From Propionibacteriaceae bacterium (GTDB lineage Bacteria > Actinomycetota > Actinomycetes > Propionibacteriales > Propionibacteriaceae): a DNA stretch of 7,203 nt. Shown here piece after piece: positions 1-5,044 of the stretch. Below the pieces are notes generated by a model. It was given only the letters and a program-made list of their open reading frames with translations, was not told the DNA's origin and did no database searches. Within the stretch, counting starts at the first letter, position 1. Each line of letters starts with the position of its first letter. The position numbers were made by a program, and so were the translations under genes. The DNA is taken from the NCBI GenBank assembly GCA_030538175.1, contig JAUNUL010000144.1:1-7203 (forward strand), written 5' to 3'.

Positions 1-33
1 GACGACGACGCGAGGAACGAGGAGCGACCGATC

Positions 34-51
34 GCGGCGCGGTAGCGCCGC
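34..51 (-). terminator. GC hairpin downstream of the zinc-ribbon gene
   Basis: GCGGCGC (34-40) and GCGCCGC (45-51) form a perfect 7-bp stem around a 4-base loop. It starts 7 bases past the stop codon of the leftward gene that ends at 59. There is no T-run after it, so it is at best the U-less kind of terminator common in GC-rich actinomycetes. The remaining bases to the left edge (1-30) are purine-rich, with a near-tandem GAGGAAC/GAGGAGC, and I see no gene in them. Confidence 0.45.
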
Positions 52-58
52 AGACAAC

Positions 59-580
59 CTAGTCGCAGTTGTCGCAGATGCCAGTGGACGGCAGCTCGAC
101 GAAGCAACTGGGGCACACGGGCCGGCGCCGTTCCTCGGGCTTGACGGTCCGCTTGGTCGGCGTACGATCCGCTCGCTCCGCTGCCGCGGCCGCCCGCGAT
201 CGGGACCGGGGGGACCGGGTCGCGGTCTTGCGAGCCCCCGGCATCTTCGCCCCATAGGCCTCATAGACCCCCATCCGGGCCACCGCATCGACCTTGCTGT
301 CGGGATCCTCAACCAACAGGGTCAACAGCGGTTTGCCGGCCTCGGCGCAGCGGCGGGCGACCTCGGTGATGACATCATCCAACCAAGCCGCCAACGGCAT
401 ATCGGTGAGGATCCCGGCTCGGCGCTGCACTTCAGCGCCCAGATCGCCATACTCGATCGTCCGGCCATAACGACCGGCGACTTCGCTGAGGATCTCGGTG
501 GCCCTCAGATTCCACTCTCGTTCGGCTTCCGCGACACTCACGGGGCGATGATCGGTTGCTTGCCAAATGCCCTCTGCCAC
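59..580 (-). CDS. uncharacterised protein with C-terminal zinc ribbon (173 aa)
   Basis: Function not recognised. The start is GTG at 578-580, with an AGGAGAGGG purine run a few bases upstream. Residues 20-110 look like a compact mostly helical domain, including RTIEYGDLGAEVQRRAGI (40-57), which reads like a winged-helix-type segment. Residues 117-150 are a basic, low-complexity Arg/Ala/Ser linker. The last 20 residues carry CPSC (156-159) and CDNC (169-172), a four-cysteine zinc-ribbon pattern. From memory, similar proteins with this N-terminal pattern and a final CPxCF...G.CD.C motif are common and unnamed in actinomycetes; I could not check this. It lies 61 bases downstream of dnaN on the same strand, so co-transcription is likely. 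The basic linker plus zinc ribbon would suit nucleic-acid or protein binding, but that is inference. It is not a RecF, which is often found after dnaN. Confidence 0.8.
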   Translation of the reverse strand: MAEGIWQATDHRPVSVAEAEREWNLRATEILSEVAGRYGRTIEYGDLGAEVQRRAGILTDMPLAAWLDDVITEVARRCAEAGKPLLTLLVEDPDSKVDAVARMGVYEAYGAKMPGARKTATRSPRSRSRAAAAAERADRTPTKRTVKPEERRRPVCPSCFVELPSTGICDNCD

Positions 581-589
581 GTGTGTCCC

Positions 590-636
590 TCTCCTGGTTC
601 GTGAGCCGCTTCCAGCGTAAACCCCTCACCAGGAGA
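590..636 (-). promoter_or_regulatory. inverted repeat covering the zinc-ribbon gene's Shine-Dalgarno
   Basis: TCTCCTGGT (590-598) and ACCAGGAGA (628-636) are perfect 9-bp inverted repeats separated by 29 bases. In the leftward transcript the first arm lies 5 bases after the dnaN stop codon. The second arm contains the AGGAGA that serves as ribosome-binding site for the GTG start at 580. Folding would hide the site, and ribosomes finishing dnaN could open it. The repeat is seen directly; the translational-coupling role is inference. Confidence 0.4.
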
Positions 637-641
637 ATCCG

Positions 642-1805
642 TCATCCGGGCAGGCGCATCAGCATGATCACGTGGCGATAATCCAGCAGCTGCTCACCGT
701 CGATCTCCGGCAGACCGGTGATCAAACACGGCTTGCCGGGGGCAGTGAACGAGAAGTGCGCGAACGGCGCGTCGAGGACCGACAACGCATCCAGCAGATA
801 GGTCGGGTTGAAACCGGCCGCCGTGATCGCGGGTTCACCACCGGCGATGTTCTCCACGATCGCCGAGATGGCCTCCGATGCCTGAGCCTGGTCACCCGTG
901 GCGGCCTCGAGCACGACCGAATCCTCGGCGATCATCATCCGCAGCGAGGTGTTGCGCTCGGCGACCAACGCCACACGCTTGGCGGCTGCGATCAGCTCCG
1001 CGGTATCCGCACGGACGGTCAGCGCGGGCTGGATGTTCATCAGGTGCCGGACCTTGGGGAAGTCACCGTCGAGCAGACGGGTGGTGGTCTCCCGGATGCC
1101 ACCGGTGCCGCTGCCGGAAAAACCGATCAGGCCATCCCCACCAGCACCGGAGCCGGCAAGCGACACCATGACCGCCTCCCCGGACGTCATCGACTTGGCC
1201 GTATCGGCAAGCACCTTCGCCGGGACCAGGGCGGCACCATTCGCCTGCGGGGAGTCCGGCTGCCACGTCAGTTCCTTCAGCGCCATCCGATAGCGGTCGG
1301 TGGCCAGCAGCGAGATCGTGTCCCCGTCGATCTCCATGCGTACGCCGGTGAACACCGGCAACAGCTCATCGCGACCGGCCGCCACGACGACCTGGCCGAC
1401 CGCCGAGGCGAAGTCGACCGAGGGGATCCGCCCGGCGGACTCGGGCATCGTCGGCAGCGCCGGGTATTCCGCCACCGGCAGGGTCTGCAATGTAAACCGG
1501 GCGGAACCGCACACCAACTCCATGCGGCTCTCGTCAGCGGAGATGTCGACCGGCTTGTTGGGCAGTGACCGCGAGATATCGGCCAACAACCGACCTGAGA
1601 CCAGCACCTCGCCCTCATCGGCGACCTCGGCCCGCACGCTGATCTGGGCGGAGGTTTCATAGTCGAAGCTCGACAGGACCACACCGCTGGAGTCGGCCCG
1701 GATCAACAGGCCGGCGAGGATCGGGACGCTCGGACGGTTGGGCAGGCTGCGCGCGGCCCACGCCACCGCATCGGCCAACACGTCACGCTCGAGGCGGATC
1801 TTCAC
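642..1805 (-). CDS. dnaN: DNA polymerase III beta subunit (sliding clamp)
   Basis: The dimeric ring that tethers DNA polymerase III to DNA and docks other replication and repair proteins. The product is 387 aa, in the usual actinobacterial range. The three clamp domains are recognisable: VAWAARSLPNRPSVPILAGL near residues 14-33, then FDYETSA (47-53), TDRYRMA (179-185) and RVALVAERN (287-295), ending LDYRHVIMLMRLPG. I chose GTG at 1803-1805 (MKIRLERDVL) because this is the family's usual start. It sits 4 bases after AAGGAGG, whereas the ATG one codon earlier (1806-1808) is only 1 base from it. A Gly-rich stretch lies at residues 208-227. The C-terminal cleft motif, normally MPxRL, reads MLMRL (381-385), so the conserved proline is Leu382. 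It is followed on the same strand by the zinc-ribbon gene, not recF. Confidence 0.97.
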   Translation of the reverse strand: MKIRLERDVLADAVAWAARSLPNRPSVPILAGLLIRADSSGVVLSSFDYETSAQISVRAEVADEGEVLVSGRLLADISRSLPNKPVDISADESRMELVCGSARFTLQTLPVAEYPALPTMPESAGRIPSVDFASAVGQVVVAAGRDELLPVFTGVRMEIDGDTISLLATDRYRMALKELTWQPDSPQANGAALVPAKVLADTAKSMTSGEAVMVSLAGSGAGGDGLIGFSGSGTGGIRETTTRLLDGDFPKVRHLMNIQPALTVRADTAELIAAAKRVALVAERNTSLRMMIAEDSVVLEAATGDQAQASEAISAIVENIAGGEPAITAAGFNPTYLLDALSVLDAPFAHFSFTAPGKPCLITGLPEIDGEQLLDYRHVIMLMRLPG

Positions 1806-1851
1806 CATTCCTCCTTGACGGTCTTCGATCAGGCGAACCAGCGGTCCGCGC

Positions 1852-1870
1852 ACAACAAGCAAACAACAAG
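1852..1870. repeat. ACAACAAG direct repeat in the dnaN leader
   Basis: ACAACAAG occurs at 1852-1859 and again at 1863-1870, exactly 11 bases apart, which is about one helical turn. On the transcribed strand it reads CTTGTTGT twice, about 50-65 bases upstream of the dnaN start. It may be a short binding-site pair or simple chance. Confidence 0.3.
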
Positions 1871-1895
1871 ACTGCGACACCACGAGGGCGCTCGA

Positions 1896-1901
1896 ATCAT
1901 A
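1896..1901 (-). promoter_or_regulatory. possible -10 element of a dnaN promoter
   Basis: On the minus strand this reads TATGAT, one base away from TATAAT, about 90 bases upstream of the dnaN GTG. The hexamer 17 bases further upstream (CTGCGC) is a poor -35, so this is a weak call based on the -10 alone. Confidence 0.3.
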
Positions 1902-1974
1902 CCCGCCTCCACGCCGCAGCGCAGAGGCCCCGGGGATCAGCACCCATCCACAGATTGTGCGGTCGGTTGACTTC

Positions 1975-2005
1975 TGATCTCTTTTGAAATTTGTAATTCA
2001 GTATT
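1975..2005. other. AT-rich patch, candidate DNA-unwinding element
   Basis: 24 of 31 bases are A or T in an otherwise GC-rich sequence. It lies between DnaA-like boxes at 1944-1952 and 2027-2035, as expected of the element melted at initiation. A TTGACT hexamer at 1967-1972 followed by TGTAAT at 1992-1997 has a 19-base spacer, so part of the patch could instead be a weak rightward promoter. Confidence 0.5.
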
Positions 2006-2026
2006 GGTCATAGCACCTGGGGAAGA

Positions 2027-2035
2027 TGTGGACAA
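2027..2035 (-). promoter_or_regulatory. perfect actinobacterial DnaA box TTGTCCACA
   Basis: The plus strand reads TGTGGACAA, the exact complement of TTGTCCACA, the preferred DnaA site in Streptomyces and mycobacteria. It lies 21 bases from the right end of the AT-rich patch. Confidence 0.8.
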
Positions 2036-2185
2036 CCCGGTGTTCCCCGTCGTCAGCCGCCGATTGCGGCGGTGGGCGATCGTGTGGATGGCAGCGAACT
2101 ACACGGGGAGGATTTGCGGATAGCCACTGGATGGGTCCGAGGAGGTGCACAGGGCAGGAGGACAAATTGGGGATGAGGTGAGGAA

Positions 2186-2205
2186 TCTTCCACAACTTTT
2201 CCACA
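2186..2205 (+). promoter_or_regulatory. pair of DnaA-like boxes one helical turn apart
   Basis: TCTTCCACA (2186-2194) and TTTTCCACA (2197-2205) start 11 bases apart in the same orientation. The second differs from TTGTCCACA and TTATCCACA by a single base, the first by two. The phasing would place two DnaA molecules on the same face of the helix. Confidence 0.6.
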
Positions 2206-2218
2206 CCTGTGCACAGGT
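2205..2218. repeat. 14-bp perfect palindrome ACCTGTGCACAGGT
   Basis: ACCTGTG and CACAGGT are exact inverse halves with no spacer. The palindrome shares its first base with the TTTTCCACA box and contains a two-mismatch DnaA-like 9-mer on each strand. It could be a doubled weak DnaA site or an operator for the neighbouring TetR protein, whose start is 113 bases to the right. The sequence does not decide between these. Confidence 0.55.
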
Positions 2219-2252
2219 CAGGAATCACAGACCCGGCCTCTGAGGGAGGCGC

Positions 2253-2274
2253 ATTATATGTTTAAACCCATGAT
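2253..2274. promoter_or_regulatory. AT-rich imperfect dyad around GTTTAAAC upstream of tetR
   Basis: The perfect 8-bp core GTTTAAAC (2260-2267) is flanked by AT-T-AT on the left and AT-G-AT on the right, giving 8 of 11 symmetric pairs over 22 bp. It sits 57-78 bases before the tetR ATG and contains -10-like TTATAT (2254-2259), so it may hold the tetR promoter and/or an autoregulatory operator. No convincing -35 is visible. Confidence 0.35.
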
Positions 2275-2330
2275 TTCTGGGGGGAGTTGCAGCTTGTTGA
2301 AACGCCGGTGCTCGGAGGAGACTGGTCGTC

Positions 2331-2939
2331 ATGGCTGAACAGAGCGCAGCAATTCCCTTGTCGAAAGGTGCCCGTCGCCGGGAACAGATCCTGCAGACCG
2401 CTGTGGAATTGTTCGGTGAGGTGGGCTATCGGGGCACCTCGTTGAGGGATATCGCCCTGCGCGTCGGCATCACGCATCCGGGCCTGCTCTATCACTTTCA
2501 TTCGAAGCAGGAATTGCTCAGCGCCGTCCTCGCACGCCGCGATGACTCCGATGCACTCCGATTCGGCCTGACGAAGGATGTCGAGAATCCCCGCGAGTTG
2601 CTGCGTCGGGTCCTCCAACTCGCCGCCCACAATACGACGGCGCCGGGGATGATCGAATTGTTCGCGACCCTGTCCGCCGAGGCGACCGACCAGGACCATC
2701 CCGCACATGACTTCTTCCAGCAGCGCTATTCCATGATCGTGGCGGCCTTCCAGGAGATCTTCGATCGGCTGGAGGAGGCTGGTGAGCTGCGTGAGGGAGT
2801 CGACCCGAGCGGGCTCGGGGTGTCCCTGGTGGCGCTGATGGACGGGCTGCAGGTGCAGTGGCTGTATTCCCCGGAGGTCGTGGACGTCCCGGTCCTGCTC
2901 GGAGCCCATATCAATGGACTCCTCACCGAACCCCTCTAA
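2331..2939 (+). CDS. TetR/AcrR-family transcriptional regulator
   Basis: A one-component repressor-type protein of 202 aa, a normal length for the family. The N-terminal DNA-binding domain spans about residues 13-65: RRREQILQTAVELFGEVGYR leads into the helix-turn-helix TSLRDIALRVGITHPGLLYHF (36-56), then SKQELLSAVLARRD. The C-terminal ligand and dimer domain has MIELFATLSAEATDQDHPAH (107-126) and ALMDGLQVQWL (168-178), a pattern I associate with actinobacterial TetR proteins of the TetR_C_6/BetI type. The start is ATG, preceded by GGAGGAG (2314-2320) 10 bases away. It lies alone between oriC and dnaA, convergent with dnaA and with no adjacent enzyme or transporter gene in the window, so its target and ligand cannot be guessed. 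Autoregulation is the family norm. Confidence 0.93.
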   Translation: MAEQSAAIPLSKGARRREQILQTAVELFGEVGYRGTSLRDIALRVGITHPGLLYHFHSKQELLSAVLARRDDSDALRFGLTKDVENPRELLRRVLQLAAHNTTAPGMIELFATLSAEATDQDHPAHDFFQQRYSMIVAAFQEIFDRLEEAGELREGVDPSGLGVSLVALMDGLQVQWLYSPEVVDVPVLLGAHINGLLTEPL

Positions 2940-2946
2940 GGGTCAG

Positions 2947-2977
2947 TCCCCGTCGGGGATCAGCCCGCTCCGGGCTG
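2947..2977. terminator. tandem hairpins between convergent tetR and dnaA
   Basis: Two adjacent stems fill the 47-base gap: TCCCC/GGGGA with a 3-base loop (2947-2959), and CAGCCCG/CGGGCTG with a CTC loop (2961-2977). As inverted repeats they read the same on both strands, so they can serve as a bidirectional terminator for the two tail-to-tail genes. No T-run is present on either side. Confidence 0.55.
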
Positions 2978-2986
2978 CAGGGGGTA

Positions 2987-4486
2987 TCACCGCTCCGCGG
3001 CGCGCTGCTTGATCCGGCTGGTCAGCTCGGTCACCTGGTTATAGATCGTCAGCCGCTCGTTCATCAGTTGACGGATCTTGCGGTCCGCATGCATCACCGT
3101 GGTGTGGTCGCGTCCGCCGAACTCTGCACCGATCTTGGGCAGGGACAGGTCGGTCAGCTCGCGACACAGATACATCGCGATCTGCCGGGCTGTCGCCAGG
3201 GCCTGGGTCCGGGAAGCGCCGCACAGGTCATCGACGCTGAACGAGAAGTACTGCGCCGTCTGGGCAATGATCAGCTGCGCCGTGATCGGGGTTTCCCCGC
3301 CGTCGGGGATGAGGTCCTTGAGGACCTGCATCGTCAGATCCATGTCGACCTGCTGTCGATTCAAGCTGGCAAAGGCCGTCACCCGGATGAGAGCACCCTC
3401 GAGCTCGCGGATGTTGGACTGCACCTTGGAGGCGATGAATTCCAGCACATCAAGCGACACCGTGAGCCGCTCCTGGGCCGCCTTCTTCTTGAGAATGGCG
3501 ATGCGGGTCTCGAGGTCGGGCGCCTGGACGTCGGTGATCAGACCCCACTCGAAGCGGCTCCGCAGCCGGGGCTCCAGGGCCTCCAGCAACTTCGGCGGCC
3601 GGTCGGAGGTCATCACGATCTGCTTCTGCGCGTTGTGCAGCGTGTTGAACGTGTGGAAGAACTCTTCCTGGGTCTGGATCTTCGACTCGAGGAACTGGAT
3701 ATCGTCGATCAGCAGCACGTCGACGTCGCGATAACGCCGACGGAACTCAGCAGTCTTGTTCTCGGAGATCGAGTTGATGAAATCGTTCGTCATCTCCTCG
3801 GTGGAGACGTAGCGCACCCGCACTTTGTCGTAGTAGTTCCGCACATAGTGGCCGAGGGCGTGCAACAGGTGGGTCTTCCCCAGCCCCGACGAGCCATAGA
3901 TCATCAAAGGGTTGTACGCCTTCCCCGGGGCCTCGGCCACCGCGACAGCGGCGGCGTGGGCGAATCGGTTGGACGAACCGATGACGAAACTCTCGAACGA
4001 GTATTTCGGGTTCAGCTTCGGATCCAGGGGGACCGTCGAGGCGGTGCCGGGCACGGCGCGCAGCCCCGGCAGATGACGGGTGGGTTCCTCGACCGGTTCG
4101 TCGACCAGGACCGGTCGCTCCCCGGGGCCATCTTCGACTGGTTCGGGCACCTCCACCGCAAGCGTGTCGTCGATGGTGATCGCCAGCCGACTTTCCCTGT
4201 TGAACAGATCGGACAGGGAGGCTTCGATGCTCTGGCGGAGCCGGGACTCGACCCGTTCGCGGGTGAACTCATCAGGCACTGCCACCATGACGGTCGACTG
4301 GTGCATGGTCAACGGCCGCGTCCGTCGCAGCCAACTGCGGTGTTCGGCAGGGGCCCGGTCGACGATATGCGCCCACGCCTCCTGGAGGGTCAGATCACCG
4401 GGGGTGGCGCCGGGCAGGTCAACAGGGGTCGGGATGGGCCGTCCAATTCCGTCATCAGGATTCGGCAGACTGAAATTGTCCAACAC
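2987..4486 (-). CDS. dnaA: chromosomal replication initiator DnaA
   Basis: AAA+ ATPase that binds DnaA boxes, melts oriC and loads the helicase. The product is 499 aa. Domain I (about 33-105) begins TLQEAWAHIVDRAPAEHRSW. A short acidic, Pro-rich linker (106-155) follows. The AAA+ core has Walker A GSSGLGKT (198-205), Walker B LLIDDI (258-263), sensor 1 TSDR (293-296), arginine finger Arg311 in RSRF, and sensor 2 Arg360 in NIRELEGAL. Domain IV carries the DnaA signature GGRDHTTVMHA (457-467). All key residues are intact. The start is GTG at 4484-4486. TTG, the next codon, is an alternative that is better spaced from a GGGG run, and no strong Shine-Dalgarno is seen for either. It is transcribed divergently from rpmH, and DnaA boxes in its upstream region suggest autoregulation. 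Unusually, its 3' end faces a tetR gene, with oriC and dnaN beyond it. Confidence 0.98.
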   Translation of the reverse strand: MLDNFSLPNPDDGIGRPIPTPVDLPGATPGDLTLQEAWAHIVDRAPAEHRSWLRRTRPLTMHQSTVMVAVPDEFTRERVESRLRQSIEASLSDLFNRESRLAITIDDTLAVEVPEPVEDGPGERPVLVDEPVEEPTRHLPGLRAVPGTASTVPLDPKLNPKYSFESFVIGSSNRFAHAAAVAVAEAPGKAYNPLMIYGSSGLGKTHLLHALGHYVRNYYDKVRVRYVSTEEMTNDFINSISENKTAEFRRRYRDVDVLLIDDIQFLESKIQTQEEFFHTFNTLHNAQKQIVMTSDRPPKLLEALEPRLRSRFEWGLITDVQAPDLETRIAILKKKAAQERLTVSLDVLEFIASKVQSNIRELEGALIRVTAFASLNRQQVDMDLTMQVLKDLIPDGGETPITAQLIIAQTAQYFSFSVDDLCGASRTQALATARQIAMYLCRELTDLSLPKIGAEFGGRDHTTVMHADRKIRQLMNERLTIYNQVTELTSRIKQRAAER

Positions 4487-4537
4487 ACACCCCGTGATTT
4501 CACTGGGCCCACGGGAAGATCCCGCGAAGCCGTTGAC

Positions 4538-4576
4538 TTGCCCACAGAATTATCCACAGTCTGTGGGAACTCCACA
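4538..4576. promoter_or_regulatory. DnaA-box cluster upstream of dnaA
   Basis: TTGCCCACA (4538-4546, one mismatch to TTGTCCACA) and perfect TTATCCACA (4550-4558) lie 12 bases apart on the plus strand. Weaker sites follow at 4562-4570 (minus strand, GTTCCCACA) and 4568-4576 (AACTCCACA). CCCACAG (4541-4547) and CTGTGGG (4561-4567) also form a perfect inverted repeat. The cluster is 52-90 bases upstream of the dnaA start. Autoregulation of dnaA by its own product is known in several bacteria. The cluster could also be one half of a bipartite origin. Confidence 0.7.
4549..4554 (-). promoter_or_regulatory. possible -10 element of the dnaA promoter
   Basis: The minus strand reads GATAAT, one base from TATAAT, overlapping the TTATCCACA box at 4550-4558. 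A start about 7 bases downstream would give a leader of roughly 55 bases to the dnaA GTG. The -35 region is weak. DnaA bound to the box would block polymerase here, if this is the promoter. Confidence 0.35.
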
Positions 4577-4676
4577 CTACGTGGCCGGATCGCGAGCCAA
4601 CCTGAACGTCGACCGTAGAGCACCCCATGGCCCGATCGCAACACGGGTGTGTGTCGCTCGGCGTGTCGACTGGACC

Positions 4677-4774
4677 CGCCCGGACAGGACCGTCTGTTTG
4701 ACCAGAGCGGCGTGTCCGCGTACCGTAATCGGGTCGCCGGGACGTCCGGCAACCTTTCTGTGCGCCCGGACAGG
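4677..4774 (+). repeat. 12-bp direct repeat CGCCCGGACAGG flanking the rpmH promoter
   Basis: CGCCCGGACAGG occurs at 4677-4688 and at 4763-4774, an exact match with an 86-base period. The two copies bracket the predicted promoter at 4698-4726. They may be binding sites for an unknown regulator of the ribosomal/RNase P operon, or remnants of a duplication. Confidence 0.45.
4698..4726 (+). promoter_or_regulatory. predicted sigma-70-type promoter of the rpmH operon
   Basis: TTGACC (4698-4703) and TACCGT (4721-4726) are separated by 17 bases, a good -35/-10 pair for an actinomycete housekeeping sigma factor. Transcription would begin near 4733, leaving a leader of about 150 bases before the rpmH GTG. 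I see no gene in the divergent gap 4487-4886. A second -10-like TATTGT at 4855-4860 lacks a -35. Confidence 0.6.
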
Positions 4775-4886
4775 CGGCACCTCCAGGGAAGCTCTAAGCG
4801 GTTCTCCCGGGGAGCCCGTCTGGGTGTGACCGAGAACTTGTCCGATCCCATGAATATTGTGGGCCGAAAGAATATGGGGTTGTCCC

Positions 4887-5024
4887 GTGAGCAAGCGCAC
4901 TTTCCAGCCGAGCAATCGGCGCCGCAGCCGCACCCATGGTTTCCGTCTCCGGATGCGCACCCGTGCGGGTCGCGCCATCCTGGCCGCCCGGCGCCGCAAG
5001 GGCCGGGTCAAGCTGGCCGGCTGA
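4887..5024 (+). CDS. rpmH: 50S ribosomal protein L34 (bL34)
   Basis: Small basic protein of the large ribosomal subunit. The product is 45 aa, the normal length, starting [18 protein letters not shown] and continuing through [19 protein letters not shown], the near-invariant L34 sequence. The start is GTG at 4887-4889, fixed by the family N-terminus (M-S/K-K-R-T-F-Q-P). The upstream ATGGGG run is a weak ribosome-binding site. It is the first gene of the rightward operon, 20 bases before rnpA and divergent from dnaA, the classic order at bacterial origins. Confidence 0.97.
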   Translation: MSKRTFQPSNRRRSRTHGFRLRMRTRAGRAILAARRRKGRVKLAG

Positions 5025-5044
5025 CCCGACCGCTCGCAGCATCC

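Larger units (their letters stand above)
1944..2218. other. candidate chromosomal origin of replication (oriC)
   Basis: This lies inside the 525-base non-coding gap 1806-2330 next to dnaN, the usual place for an actinobacterial origin. DnaA-box-like 9-mers seen: CCATCCACA at 1944-1952 (+) and again at 2083-2091 (-); a perfect TTGTCCACA at 2027-2035 (-); TCTTCCACA at 2186-2194 (+); TTTTCCACA at 2197-2205 (+); and the palindrome ending at 2218, which reads CTGTGCACA on both strands. An AT-rich patch lies between the first two boxes, and a small CCGCC/GGCGG hairpin at 2057-2072. Known: DnaA binds such 9-mers to open an adjacent AT-rich element. Inference: this is the functional origin. The caveats are that only one box is perfect and a second cluster exists upstream of dnaA. 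Confidence 0.75.

Noticed and set aside
672..1568. 298-codon open frame on the plus strand
   Set aside because: It lies wholly antisense to dnaN. The product is Arg/Gly/Gln-rich with no domain, as expected for the mirror of a GC-rich gene.
1806..1943. 46-codon upstream extension of dnaN to an ATG at 1943
   Set aside because: The extra residues do not match clamp N-termini, and the extension would cover the likely dnaN -10. The family start MKIR sits just after AAGGAGG.
1967..1997. Rightward promoter TTGACT ... TGTAAT inside the origin
   Set aside because: The 19-base spacer is longer than preferred and the AT-richness is explained by the unwinding element. Noted as an alternative only.
2262..2909. 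215-codon open frame on the minus strand
   Set aside because: It is the antisense shadow of the tetR gene, which has clear family motifs and a ribosome-binding site.
2858..4618. 586-codon open frame on the plus strand
   Set aside because: It overlaps the tetR 3' end and runs antisense through all of dnaA. Its composition is low-complexity (Arg, Gly, His, Leu), with no recognisable motif and no suitable ribosome-binding site.
4080..4829. 249-codon plus-strand frame and 153/144-codon minus-strand frames across the dnaA-rpmH gap
   Set aside because: They overlap dnaA or the regulatory region with DnaA boxes and a promoter, and their products are Ser/Arg/Pro-rich with no fold signals.
4649..5044. 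Long 5' extension of the rnpA frame, starting before rpmH
   Set aside because: It passes through rpmH in another frame and through the promoter region. RnpA proteins start at the LPRASRMR segment.
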